A stretch of 64,000 nucleotides of DNA, taken from NCBI GenBank assembly GCA_038496675.1, contig CM076671.1, forward strand, positions 4,558,107 to 4,622,106, given 5' to 3'. Each line of letters begins with the position of its first letter. Within the stretch, counting starts at the first letter, position 1. The stretch is from Rachycentron canadum. Lineage: Eukaryota > Chordata > Actinopteri > Carangiformes > Rachycentridae. Positions 51,201-57,600 of the stretch are shown piece by piece. The notes beneath the pieces were generated by a model, which saw nothing but the letters and a program-made list of their open reading frames with translations, searched no databases and was not told where the DNA came from. The position numbers were made by a program, and so were the translations under genes.

Positions 51201-53547
51201 TTGGAAAGAAAAGCAACCTGCTGAATTGTCAAACCTCAAGTCCCCCACCCCCTCCCCTTTCCAAATGTTTTATCCAGAATCAGCCTCTGTCTTCAGTCAT
51301 TAATATGATAATATTTGGTGTTGTCAGTGATGGAGGCCAAGGCATAATGAGATAATTACAGTGTTGTTTCATTTGGAGAGCGACACGCACGTTCAATCAA
51401 AATGGCAGCCCTAATTACGGGCCCAGGGATTGGCTAATGGGTTCGGTAGAAGAGGGGTGGCATGAAAAAAAATCTCAACTTGGCTCTGTGCATTTGTTCT
51501 CTGAGGGTCTGTTTGTTTGTTTGAGAGTGGAGAGGGGCTGGTGGGCAGCAGAGGATAAGTAAGTATAAGATAGTAATAAAAAGCAAGTAATAAGTGAATA
51601 AATAAATAATACAAGAGATTAAGTGTGAATATCTTTAACAGCAAGGTTGTCAGCAGGACGCGGCACTTTGGGGGGGAAACAGAGATTAGTATTGATTAGC
51701 TCCATGTTGAAACCAGCCATTAAACTAATCGCAAGAAGCAACAATTAGCACAGTACTGGGGCTAATGCCGCTTCAGATATCCATCTCTATAAAACAGAGG
51801 CATCTGCGCTGGCGCTTCATAGCAGCAAAGAAACTTTTGGAAAGTTCTTTCCTCATGGCAACAAATCAGGTTGAATATTGTGCCCTAAGCGTCGGCAGGG
51901 ACTCTGCAACAAGGAGTACACACACACAGACACACACACGCACACACGTCTGTGTAGAATGATAGCGACACTTTGCATATCAACACACTGGCACAGAAGT
52001 GTGTGTATGACTCAGCCGTCTGTCCCCACTGAGTTGGATAGAAGGCGGGCTGCAGTAAATCAGGGTACATGTATACAATGTCAGTGTTTCCCACATACCA
52101 AATTACAAGAACTAACTGTACACACACAGAAACACACACCTTTATGCATTCCCGAGGTTATGTTCACGAATACAAACATATACTCAGAGTCTCAGCCAGA
52201 TTTTCTAATTAAAACCACAGTCACAAGAGATGGCTTAAAACATGGAAGCTATGTACTTCACTAATGAACTTCTCTATCTGGTCTATGTCTCTCGCTCGCG
52301 CTCTCTCTTTCGCTCTTTTTCGGTCAATATCTGTCTGGAGGTCAGGCCATTAGAATGTAAGGCACAACGCCTGTTTGATGAAGGCTGTGTGGGCATCGTA
52401 TGTGACGGACAAATGCCTTTCTTATGTGTAGCTGTTATGGGCATTTTGGTTTCATAGATGCAGAGGAACTGTGGAAAGTTTGCTTTCTCTCACATTTTTT
52501 CTGTATACATTTTTTATGCAGCATGAATCTTATGAAGACGAAATGGCAAACGAGCAGCTTCAGTGTCAACATTAGATATCTGTTTCCAGTGCAGCCAGTA
52601 AACACAGATAAACGACAGCGCACTTTGGTTGCACATCCTGAAGGATTGTGCTCACTCAGGTGCTAGATTTTTGTCCATTGCATTTTGTGTTTTTTTGTGT
52701 GTGCATCCATATCCTTGTTTATTTCTTCCCAGATTTGTACTCTCAGGTGTGTGTAGCTTATCTGGCATGAAGGTCCAGTGAGCGTGATGATGTCTTTAAG
52801 TTTTGTCCTCATTCTGTCCTGAGTTCTTATCTCTTCTCTGACGGTTGGTGGCACTTTTTTTCCTTCCTTCTCTTTTTTCTTTTGCTGATATATTCTTCAT
52901 TTTCACCTTTTGGTCCCTTTGCAAAGGTCACATTCAGCAGGTTCATTTGGGTGTTGACTCTGAAGTTTAATGTAGGAGAGCACCCCATTGCTCTATGTGA
53001 CTTTAAAGTGAAAAGGCACATCCATCAAATGTTTTTATATCATTTCTGCTCAGTTTTTTTTCTTGGTTTTCTCTGTCAGCTGTAGAAAGTTCAGTTCAGG
53101 CACTGATGTCTTCTCAGAGGCACTACTTTGTGGATATTATCCATCTGCTTGTCAGTCTCCCTGCACTGTCAAGCATTGTCACTGTGAAGCTTGAAGATGA
53201 GTGTATCGTGTTCCACTTCCCTTTTTCTTCCCCTTTTCATTCCCATCTGTGCTGAAAATCCAACTGTTTATCCCTTAAAATCATTAAATCATGAAACAAA
53301 TTTTTGGAAAGTCATGGAACAGTCATAGAATTAAGGCCATGATGAGAACTATGCTGGTTCCTTGTCTCCTACATTTATGCTTCCCTGCAACAACCATCTT
53401 TGTGATTATTTACACCTTCCTCTCTGTCTCTGCAGTGATCAGCGTTACCAGGGATTGCGCAGGGAGTACCAGCAACCCCGGGCTGCTCCGGTCTACGAGG
53501 AGCTAGATGCTGCACGACGCAGAGTTCTGGAAAACGACCCTCACCGG
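27..53547 (+). CDS. pard3b: pard3b (PAR3-like polarity scaffold), internal part, 12 exons
   Basis: This is the middle of a PAR-3 family cell-polarity scaffold. Twelve GT-AG exons join in a continuous frame of 604 codons. In order they encode PDZ3, a Ser/Tyr/Pro-rich linker, SKSMD, KSSSLESLQTAV, PRPHMVRGRGCN, DKSYDGP, a Lys-rich run, RFGKKKEDK, DPNYAR and LYAKVNKP. The blocks PHMVRGRGCN, FGKKKEDK and LYAKVNKP fit PARD3B better than PARD3, which has PRIIRGRGCN and RFGKHRK as I remember it. Family knowledge: PAR3 proteins organise tight junctions and apical domains; the beta paralogue is reported not to bind aPKC stably and to interact with LKB1. The gene is open at both ends: the N-terminus with PDZ1-2 precedes base 1, and the C-terminus follows base 64000 or was not recognised. 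Which teleost duplicate (a or b) it is cannot be told from this sequence. Confidence 0.93.
213..3207 (+). other. pard3b intron after first PDZ3 exon
   Basis: This is 2995 bp of intron. I see no further exon. Bases 1140-1300 and 2580-2960 are CT-rich, with long runs of TCTCTC. Bases 1700-1880 are GA-rich. These biased tracts account for the open frames seen here. A short AC run lies at 1438-1455 and a GCT-type triplet run near 2299-2312. Confidence 0.8.
3208..3378 (+). CDS. pard3b: pard3b exon: second half of PDZ3
   Basis: The acceptor is CCCCAACAG ending at 3207; the donor is CAG|GTAACC after 3378. The exon is 171 nt, 57 codons, phase 0 to 0. It encodes DGRLSINDQLIAVNGESLLG, then a Met-Glu-Thr-Leu-Arg-Arg-Ser helix and the final strand TIQLVVLR. 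This completes PDZ3 begun at 27. The block NDQLIAVNGESLLG is a hallmark of PAR3 PDZ3. VVLR at the end fits PARD3B as I remember it (PARD3 has IVAR). The exon ends in APRQTQQ, at the start of the linker. Confidence 0.95.
3379..4557 (+). other. pard3b intron
   Basis: This is 1179 bp of intron. It is AT-rich and unique-looking, with no repeat or exon that I can support. It ends in a good pyrimidine tract, TTCTTCTCTACAG. Confidence 0.75.
4558..4644 (+). CDS. pard3b: pard3b exon: Ser/Thr-rich linker after PDZ3
   Basis: The acceptor is TTCTCTACAG ending at 4557; the donor is CAG|GTACGAG from 4645. The exon is 87 nt, 29 codons, phase 0 to 0. It encodes MGSANPASSTATNVSTTHQS and ends in GSSNQ. It is low-complexity and Ser/Thr/Asn-rich with no domain. 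It is accepted because it has consensus splice sites and keeps the frame between PDZ3 and the next exon. The same reading frame stays open through the donor to 5331, so this exon may also have a longer terminal form (see the next entry). Confidence 0.75.
4558..5334 (+). CDS. pard3b: putative alternative terminal coding exon of pard3b, Y-x-F/Y-G-F repeat tail
   Basis: If the donor at 4645 is not used, the frame continues from PDZ3 for another 229 codons to a TAA at 5332-5334. The tail starts VRVGDACHQQQPPPP. It then has RRRASEP, a possible basophilic-kinase and 14-3-3 type site. Next come four motif copies: RYTYGFNQ (4795-4818), GYTFGFTQ (4834-4857), RYEFGFVS (4921-4944) and GYEYGYTQ (5002-5025). 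A decayed fifth copy, GHTFVNAQ, starts at 5089. Equivalent codons in the copies differ mainly at third positions (GGG/GGC/GGG/GGA, ACC/ACA, GAG/GAA, TTT/TAT), as expected for selection on protein. No donor in the right phase is evident inside the tail, and an AATAAA follows at 6053. The product would be a PAR3-like protein ending soon after PDZ3. The alternative explanation is a chance open frame in CA-rich DNA. Confidence 0.5.
5397..5443 (+). repeat. (GT)23 microsatellite
   Basis: This is a near-perfect GT dinucleotide run just past the long tail frame. It continues into an alternating CACACGC stretch. Confidence 0.97.
6053..6058 (+). terminator. AATAAA poly(A) signal
   Basis: A canonical AATAAA sits in GTTAAATAAAGCC. 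It is followed within about 20-60 bp by a T/GT-rich stretch (TGTCTATGTCTGTTTCTCTG), which looks like a cleavage-stimulation element. It lies downstream of the open tail frame and is the best candidate 3' end for the short isoform. Confidence 0.5.
7520..7800. repeat. decayed fish interspersed repeat (GCTAA-type)
   Basis: The stretch runs from a CCAAATTCCCATGACA-like start through TTTGCAAATGTCAACGTGCT, TACGCTAAACAATGGTGG and TTGTCATCGTGAGCA. This resembles an interspersed repeat common in percomorph fish, with consensus words like TAGCATGCTAACACGCTAAAC and TTGTCATTGTGAGCATG. It is non-coding. The family name is not known to me, and the edges are approximate. Confidence 0.45.
8553..8600 (+). repeat. 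(GGAT)12 microsatellite
   Basis: A perfect run of the tetranucleotide GGAT/ATGG, 48 bp. It explains the WMDG and SIHP peptide repeats of the frames across it. Confidence 0.97.
10050..10880 (-). mobile_element. Tc1/mariner-type transposase relic
   Basis: On the minus strand, separated pieces of a Tc1-like transposase can be read in different frames. Near 10440-10480 there is PTAKHGGDSVLI, matching the family's TVKHGGGSIMLWG. After a stop comes GCMS/MSAK. Near 10300 is FPADDTHCEKSHKKKAQTMT, corresponding to FQQDNDPKHT..KKAQTMTW. Then follows FPDLNAIGALEDFK, where the family has SPDLNPIENLW. The last catalytic acidic position can no longer be assigned and several stops and frameshifts are present, so this copy is dead. 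Terminal inverted repeats were not identified, so the borders are rough. Confidence 0.75.
11323..11455 (+). CDS. pard3b: pard3b exon: linker, Tyr/Ser/Asn-rich
   Basis: The acceptor is CTCTGTGGACAG ending at 11322; the donor is GTG|GTGAGC after 11455. The exon is 133 nt, entering in phase 0 and leaving one base (G). It encodes EPRGHNAYQKPSGPSRPTNT, then a stretch ending in NNYTYSNSGS. No domain is visible. Its phase fits both the 87-nt exon upstream and the exon at 12575. This part of PAR3 proteins is known to be disordered and poorly conserved. Confidence 0.85.
11456..12574 (+). other. pard3b intron
   Basis: This is 1119 bp. It contains a T17-type run near 11688-11704 and a pure G16 run at 12137-12152. 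The acceptor is CTCTTCTTCAG. No other feature is seen. Confidence 0.75.
12137..12152 (+). repeat. G16 homopolymer
   Basis: Sixteen consecutive G residues follow CATTT. The run can form G-quadruplex-type structures and is prone to length error in assemblies. Confidence 0.95.
12575..12722 (+). CDS. pard3b: pard3b exon: acidic and proline-rich linker
   Basis: The acceptor is CTTCTTCAG ending at 12574; the donor is CACAG|GTACAC after 12722. The exon is 148 nt, phase 1 to phase 2. With the split codon it reads APYPAATGNGSYGHYGNEDE, then EFEEGFPPPPSPGAVEEINR. The acidic cluster followed by FPPPPSP is the most distinctive part. PPPPSP could serve as an SH3 or WW ligand (inference). Similar acidic/Pro patches (VPPSPTP) occur at this position in PARD3B. 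Confidence 0.88.
12723..14131 (+). other. pard3b intron
   Basis: This is 1409 bp, AT-rich, with a TTATTTATATAT-type tract at 13388-13440. At 13302-13335 there is a short imperfect inverted repeat (ACTTCGAATAT / ATATTCTTCGAAGT) of unknown meaning. No exon is seen. Confidence 0.75.
14132..14235 (+). CDS. pard3b: pard3b exon ending in the SKSMD motif
   Basis: The acceptor is TTGTTTTGCAG ending at 14131; the donor is ATGG|GTGAGC after 14235. The exon is 104 nt, phase 2 to phase 1. It encodes SEFQMPPHMAAAFYSQLAND, then NIPRNRASKSMDM. A-S-K-S-M-D is shared by PARD3 and PARD3B just before their conserved third region. The first bases of the exon (TGAGT after G) look like a donor, but the frame shows the AG is an acceptor. 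Confidence 0.92.
14236..18107 (+). other. pard3b intron
   Basis: This is 3872 bp. It contains a long GT run (14519-14570), CT-rich tracts at 14700-15260 and 16960-17100, and T-rich runs near 17520 and 17873-17888. I find no additional exon with supported phase. Confidence 0.75.
14519..14570 (+). repeat. (GT)n microsatellite
   Basis: A GT run of about 52 bp with two GTCT interruptions. It explains the valine/cysteine-rich frame across it. Confidence 0.95.
18108..18152 (+). CDS. pard3b: pard3b 45-nt microexon
   Basis: The acceptor is TTTGTGTTCCAG ending at 18107; the donor is AGCG|GTGAGT after 18152. At 45 nt it enters and leaves in phase 1, so it can be skipped without a frame change. It encodes VADESNMGSLVGQRS, which lines up with VPDESKVHSLAGQKS of PARD3B directly after SKSMD. 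The symmetric phase makes it a natural cassette exon. Whether it is alternatively spliced cannot be told from sequence. Confidence 0.92.
20940..21001 (+). repeat. (AC)n microsatellite
   Basis: A CA/AC run of about 62 bp with two CAT interruptions. Confidence 0.95.
21960..22240. mobile_element. probable fish interspersed repeat fragment, unclassified
   Basis: Phrases such as GGAACTGATGAAGCCTTTCA, AGAAGTGAAACATCTTCCAG and CCAGTTGCCTTCGACTCAAG are familiar from repeats scattered through percomorph genomes. I cannot name the family and see no intact reverse transcriptase or transposase. The limits are approximate. Confidence 0.45.
24188..24262 (+). repeat. (CT)n(CA)n compound microsatellite
   Basis: A CT run (24188-24220) passes directly into CA runs interrupted by CGCT. 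It produces the RERERE and VCVC peptide shadows on the minus strand. Confidence 0.95.
26379..26398 (+). repeat. T20 homopolymer
   Basis: Twenty T residues after CTAA. It could be the tail of a retroposed element inserted on the minus strand, but no element body is recognised. Confidence 0.9.
28470..28685 (+). CDS. pard3b: pard3b exon: KSSSLESLQTAV and RGRGCN blocks
   Basis: The acceptor is CTTTGTCTCTCAG ending at 28469; the donor is GATG|GTAAGA after 28685. The exon is 216 nt, phase 1 to phase 1. It encodes EPSAGGALGPTLGLWKSSSL, ESLQTAVSEAKQSHSQAQ, then PFHRPRPHMVRGRGCNQSF and IDKSYDGPSED. This is the most conserved part of PAR3 proteins outside the PDZ domains. In PARD3 the first block (conserved region 3) is the aPKC substrate and binding site. 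Here the residue before KSSS is Trp, where the vertebrate sequences I recall have Lys-Lys. HMVRGRGCN assigns the gene to the beta paralogue. Confidence 0.97.
28686..29444 (+). other. pard3b intron
   Basis: This is 759 bp with nothing recognisable in it. It ends in TTTGCCCTCCTCAG. Confidence 0.75.
29445..29649 (+). CDS. pard3b: pard3b exon: lysine-rich segment
   Basis: The acceptor is GCCCTCCTCAG ending at 29444; the donor is TTAAG|GTAGGA after 29649. The exon is 205 nt, phase 1 to phase 2. It starts DDDLSEQSSGHETPASSSSR, passes LGLDAEDG, and then becomes a long Lys-rich run with alternating KGKK and KTKE words. It ends VEDLDKKTKKKGFGLLR. The end aligns with KKKGFGAMLR of PARD3B. The basic run is likely disordered and may contact membrane phospholipids (inference). 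Confidence 0.95.
34500..34640. promoter_or_regulatory. candidate conserved noncoding element
   Basis: This is unique-looking sequence with an internal inverted repeat (GTGCATTA at 34546 against TTAATGCAC at 34571-34579), an E-box-like CAGGTG and ATTA words. It is listed only as a candidate; conservation cannot be judged from one sequence. Confidence 0.2.
36280..36560. promoter_or_regulatory. candidate conserved noncoding element
   Basis: This is a complex, repeat-free stretch with several homeodomain-like cores (ATTA, TAATTA), CAGCTG E-boxes near 36498-36510, and CCAATTAAAG. It sits deep in a long intron of a developmental gene, where enhancers are common. There is no direct evidence. Confidence 0.2.
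39840..40220 (+). mobile_element. LINE 3'-end relic (L2/Rex-like)
   Basis: Bases 39976-40053 read LLAVPESRLKIRGDRVFAVR then AP. This matches the end of fish LINE ORF2 proteins, typically LLTVPRTRLKTKGDRAFAV followed by AP.LWN. A frameshift after AP restores LWSEERLVE in the next frame. The downstream T-rich stretch, with TTTTGCTGTTATTTTA-like text, fits the post-ORF tail. It is an old, non-functional fragment. Confidence 0.6.
41163..41189 (+). repeat. T27 homopolymer
   Basis: Twenty-seven consecutive T residues, flanked by AAAG and ACACTG. Confidence 0.95.
41312..41355 (+). repeat. 11-bp minisatellite, four units
   Basis: Two identical GATGGCAGGGC units are followed by GACGGCAGGGC and AACGGCGGGCG. 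It is the most GC-rich point of this intron. Confidence 0.9.
41619..41645 (+). repeat. (GT)n microsatellite
   Basis: A GT run of about 27 bp. Confidence 0.93.
42171..42248 (+). repeat. (GT)n microsatellite, longest in window
   Basis: An almost pure TG run of about 78 bp with one TGTC interruption near its start. It is long enough to favour Z-DNA and to be length-polymorphic. Confidence 0.96.
44490..44603 (+). CDS. pard3b: pard3b exon: RFGKKKEDK block
   Basis: The acceptor is TCTGTTGTCCAG ending at 44489; the donor is GACGG|GTACGA after 44603. The exon is 114 nt, phase 2 to phase 2. It encodes RFGKKKEDKSKDAAKASKSK, then LEALSEEEVDSRIPDNRDG. FGKKKEDK is diagnostic for PARD3B. After SEEE, mammalian PAR3 proteins continue into a charged helix rich in Lys-Glu-Arg (MKEERERI-like). 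Here the sequence turns to DSRIPDNRDG instead. Confidence 0.94.
44872..45162 (+). CDS. pard3b: pard3b exon: DPNYAR and LYAKVNKP region
   Basis: The acceptor is CTACTGTCTGACAG ending at 44871 after a 268-bp intron; the donor is GACAG|GTGAGA after 45162. The exon is 291 nt, phase 2 to phase 2. It encodes FDPRYAEIHSGHFTPDP, an acidic DVEDDDSDPNYARINNF segment, a Ser/Pro-rich part (SRTPSPAAPSAG) and SEELDGLYAKVNKPRPP. DPNYAR and GLYAKVNKP are shared with PARD3B. Tyr in RYAEI, NYARI and LYAKV are possible phosphotyrosine sites (inference). Confidence 0.95.
48876..48924 (+). other. candidate 49-nt poison exon of pard3b
   Basis: A pyrimidine tract ends in CCGCTCCAG at 48875 and a consensus GAA|GTAAGT donor follows 48924. 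In the phase set by the exon ending at 45162 it reads SAALETDALPYRQKTGE with no stop. It then leaves in phase 0, whereas the next exon needs phase 2. The first codon after the junction with 53436 would be TGA. Inclusion would therefore end translation 112 nt before another junction, which should trigger nonsense-mediated decay. It may equally be a decoy. Confidence 0.35.
51290..51450. promoter_or_regulatory. candidate conserved noncoding element
   Basis: This is a repeat-free stretch with TCATTAATATGATAATATTT, GATAATTACAG and CCTAATTACGGG, i.e. several homeodomain-type cores, plus GATTGG (inverted CCAAT). It is a candidate only. Confidence 0.2.
53436..53547 (+). CDS. pard3b: pard3b exon: DQRYQGLRREYQ block, last exon seen
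   Basis: The acceptor is TCTCTGCAG ending at 53435; the donor is CACCGG|GTGAGT after 53547. The exon is 112 nt, phase 2 to phase 0. With the split codon it encodes SDQRYQGLRREYQQPRAAPV, then YEELDAARRRVLENDPHR. It aligns with STDRIQKLRKEYYQARREGF and PLYEDDEGRARP of PARD3B. The short charged stretch may be helical. The C-terminal exon (RQYASLPR and KGPFRQDVPPSP blocks in the family) was not found downstream in the window. Confidence 0.92.
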
Positions 53548-55133
53548 GTGAGTGTGCATCACTATGGGAGTGTGGCTGAGAAATGGCAGCCAGGTTTCTG
53601 TATCAAGAAATGCTTCCAAATGTCCTTAAAAAGGCTTGTAAATGACAAGCTCCAGACAAACACTTGCACTGGACAATAGTTTAAAATATTGAAATGTTAA
53701 ATGAAGGGAAAAACATGTATGTGTACTTGCCTCCAGAACACTCCAGTGTTCCTGTTTGCCTAGCCTGTTTTGCCCTGCCTCTGTCTCGGTCTATTTTCAG
53801 CTTTCTTGTTAACATTTTGAGGTGCTGTGTGCCACCGAGGCAGCGCCCGCTCTCCTCCTCATTTAGTTTATGGAGAGATCTATTAGGCCGCTGACATTTC
53901 CATCCACCCTCTCCTTTGGCTCTATACCTTCTCTCTTTGTGTCTCTCTTATCCTATTGCTTTTCCTTTTCCTCTCTGATGGTGTTGTCTGGCCCTAAATC
54001 GCTCGACCCTCTTTCTCTTTCTTGTTTTGGAAAGAGCAACAACAGTTTGAAATGACTAACTGTAGTTGCCTCTCCGAACCAAGCTGCACTGCTAAATGTC
54101 CCTGAACCCGTATTGATCCAGCCTGAGGAATCATTTCATTTACCTCCGTACACTCCCGAACTCAGCATACTCACCATGGAAATCAATAGCCATTTATCAG
54201 CCCTTTTAAAATGGGATTTTTTTAATAGCGAGCCCAAGGATGCAGAAAATCACACTTTGATCTGAGTCAGAGTCACTGAATCTGGCCGCTGCGATTTGCG
54301 AAGACGTTTCCTCAGAGCGAGATTTATTTTTCATTAAATGACACAACTGAGCAAAGAGAGAAACAGAGGCATCTGGGAAATATGGGCTGGATTTACTGAC
54401 GGCATTGCCGATACCCAGTCACCTGCCACTACCTGCCTCCTGCTGTGCTCGCTTCCTGGCTTATTGTAGTCTCTGTTTATTTAGCAATGAAGCCTTGGGT
54501 CTTCATTAGGCGCTCGCAGACACACACCACAATCGCTTTCTTTCAGGCCTGAAGGGCTTCGTCACTCATTACACGTCCCTGCACAGCCTATGTCTCTGCC
54601 TCGGTTCACCGTGACTCAGTCAGTACGCAAACGCTGATGCAATTAAAGCGCAGCAAGTGTGAGGCGCAACCTCTGATCTGATTGTTATTTTTCTCCCAAA
54701 AAAAAACAGCGGTGTCCACAGTAAAAACCAGCAGTGGGTTCCTCTCCTGAGGAGCCTGATAATGAAACACCCAGCTCACAATCACACGCGCTCGCACACA
54801 TACACAGTGAGAATAGAAACACTGAAACAGTAAAACATCCGGGAAGGTACAAAAGATGATAATGGAATATCGCAACACAACAGGATGGCTGACAAATGAC
54901 TGGGAAAGAATATTTTTAGTCAAACAATATAATGTATATATATGTGTGTGTGAGTGCATTTGAGGGAGAGAGAGTTAGTCAACCAGCTTGTAAAACCTAT
55001 TTTGAGTATACAGGTATAAGTCTACCTCGATAAGGTATCAGCATTTATAAGAATAATGAAATGTCCTGTAAATAACACAAATGAAAAAAAGAAGCACAGA
55101 AAGCTTCTTTTCACAAAGCTGTTGCAATTGTAG

Positions 55134-55175
55134 ACACACACACACACACACACACTCACACACACACACACACAC
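55134..55175 (+). repeat. (CA)n microsatellite
   Basis: A CA run of about 42 bp with one CTCA interruption. Confidence 0.95.
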
Positions 55176-55268
55176 CCTGTAGAGAGATGACCACCAAAAG
55201 AATAAGCAGAGACATGAATAGATTTTCTGACCACAGTCTGAGCTTTTATCCTCACTTTTGTTTATGTC

Positions 55269-55269
55269 N
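55269..55269. other. ambiguous base N
   Basis: A single unresolved base in TTTATGTCNCTC. It lies in intron sequence and affects no supported gene. Confidence 0.99.
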
Positions 55270-57560
55270 CTCTGTTTTTGCCAGACTGAAACTAATGCCT
55301 CATGTTGGTTTTGCTCAGCAGCAATGTTTGGGTGCAGAGCATTTGATTTGATTTCCCAGAAGCATCTTAGCTCTGTTATTTTCTCTATCAACAGATCTGA
55401 GGCCATCATAGCAAAGAAAAAGACTTTTCCTCATAATGGAACTTTTGTTGTGGACACGCAACATGACGAGAGGGCCTATGTGGTTGGCCACCTGTTCGCT
55501 CCACTGGAGGCTGGTGTGTTTACAGTCACGGTTGCCCTATATAGCCCAGGAAACTTGTTATCAGGCATGGCGGGACACCTCCTCTAGTGGGTCCTAACCA
55601 TCTGTCTGGAGTGTTTGTGGCTGGGTTTGAGTGGAGGTGTTGCAGTTCATGAGGGACCGGTGAAATTATTTGAGAAATTCTTTATTTCAACTGTTGTATT
55701 GTTTGGATAATGGCTGCATATTAAAACAGCACCTCTCACAATAGGACTTTATGGACCTTCAAGGAGTTTGTATTATCTATTAGTCTGACTTGAGCGTTTC
55801 ATTAAAACATATGCTCATATGCTCACTTTGCCCAAGGAAATCTTTTATATCTCTGATCCTATATTCAATTAGAGAAACGTTCTATTTTTGTATTGGGGTC
55901 AGTGTTACCATTGTTTTAAGAGAAAAGTTACAGGAACATATTCATTAGTTTGAACATCTACTTTGCTTTTCTTTTCCTCTCTGAGTGTGTTTTCTATTGG
56001 TCCCTTTATGTAGGACAGGGTGTTACATCCCATTTCCTCACATACAAATAAACCCTCCCGAAAACATGTTCCCCTCTCAATAAGATCTACTATTAAACAC
56101 TCGGTTTGCCGAGCAGCAATTACTTTAAAATTAAAATTGTGTCAGGAGGAGGCTGTGATCATTGTGTATATGCTTTGAGAGTGAAGTTATAACTGATTAA
56201 TCTTAAAACTTAAAACTAACACTCCCCAATTCTTGAAACAACTTAAATAAGTTCTGTGAAACCTTAATCATTTTGAACTCTTGAACCTGAGAGAAGGAAA
56301 ACAGCTAAAAATGTATCTGTCAATCACAAGTTAAGTAAGGGAAAGCTGTTTGTGGTGCATTCATGCCTGACAGGTTGTCAGGATTTGAACGTTCTTGGAC
56401 AAAACATCTTCAAGCTTCTGTAATAATCTGTTCAATGCTGGCACCACGGACAATTCTTTACTCCAAATCTGTCAAATGAATTCAACAAGGCCGAGGCGCC
56501 AAGCCTGTTATTATTTGAACAAGTGAGTCGATAATAGAATGAAAAACAAAGTTGTATTTCATGAAAAGTGGTAATCAATTAACAATGACAAAAGCATCAG
56601 GCTTCCAAGAACGCAGCTGGGGCAGATTTCAGAAACAAGCAAATAAACAGCTGTGCTCATCATGATTCACTCTTGTTGTCATCAAAGAGGAACGAAAGAC
56701 AGAAAATGAGAAATAGAAAATCATCTGAGTGCCTTAGTCTGTTGTGGGAAGCTGATACCTCAGTTTAGTTTGTGGAGTAATTGAAATGGCCTTCTCATAA
56801 CTTTCTCTTCAAATTAGGGCTCTTTCATTATGTATTCCATTGAGGCAATAATCAAATTCAATTGCTCTTTGAGACCCATCTGTTCCAAAATAATTGACGA
56901 TTCTACCCTTCAAAAAAAAAAAAAAAACGAACTCCCGAGTCTCCTCAGCTCTGCACATAAATCTCCTCATCTGAATCAAATTAGCTCCACCAGTAACGTA
57001 TGTTTACAAAGCAGCTTTGTAAGAACACCCACCACATCTCCTCTTTGAAGAAGTTGGATACTGCAACGTGATGTTGGCAGAAATGCAGCAGCAAATAAAA
57101 GGTAAAAATTCTGTTGTTTTTTTTTTTTTTGCTTGCTGTAGCCGAATAAATGCTTTCAGTCATAAATAAGGTTTATTGTAATCGTATTTCTAGACTTATA
57201 GTGGATACATTTGAACATAAGATAAACTTTTCATTTATTTTCTTTGTACACAATGCTGATTTCCTTTATGATTTCAAATTGCAGCACTCACTCAGTGACT
57301 GTTTTGTTGTGCTGTTTTCCTTTTGACTCTGTTTTCATTTGATTAGATCATAAGCAGTATAAGCTGTGCAGAAAAGGGATGTGACAGAGGAAGATTATGT
57401 GCCAGAGAGGCCAGTGAGGATGAGAAGCCTCAAGAGGAGCGCTCTCTGTATTTGGTTAATGTGGGATGGAGCTCTGTGCTCAGTGTATATCCTAAGTCCT
57501 CTGAGTGGGCTGCTGTTGATGGTATGGGTTATATTTTATGCCTTGTAGGAGGTAGAACTC

Positions 57561-57561
57561 G

Positions 57562-57600
<39 letters not shown>
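57561..57600 (+). repeat. (GT)n microsatellite
   Basis: A GT run of about 40 bp with one GTGC interruption. Confidence 0.95.

Larger units (their letters stand above)
45163..53435 (+). other. pard3b 8.3 kb intron
   Basis: This intron holds a GA-rich block at 46530-46760, a CCACCACCACC run at 48231-48254 and a candidate 49-nt exon at 48876-48924. An ATTA-rich stretch at 51290-51450 could be a conserved noncoding element. Open frames are chance products of biased sequence. The intron ends CTCTCTGTCTCTGCAG. Confidence 0.7.

Noticed and set aside
52663..53085. Opposing short frames in sequence resembling a transposon body
   Set aside because: The text has the feel of decayed repeat DNA, but no transposase or reverse-transcriptase block could be read in any frame.
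55258..55587. 109-codon frame with TCAACAG before ATCTGAGGCC
   Set aside because: It was considered as a pard3b 3' exon. The peptide lacks the expected RQYASLPR or PFRQDVPPSP blocks and the frame crosses an N.
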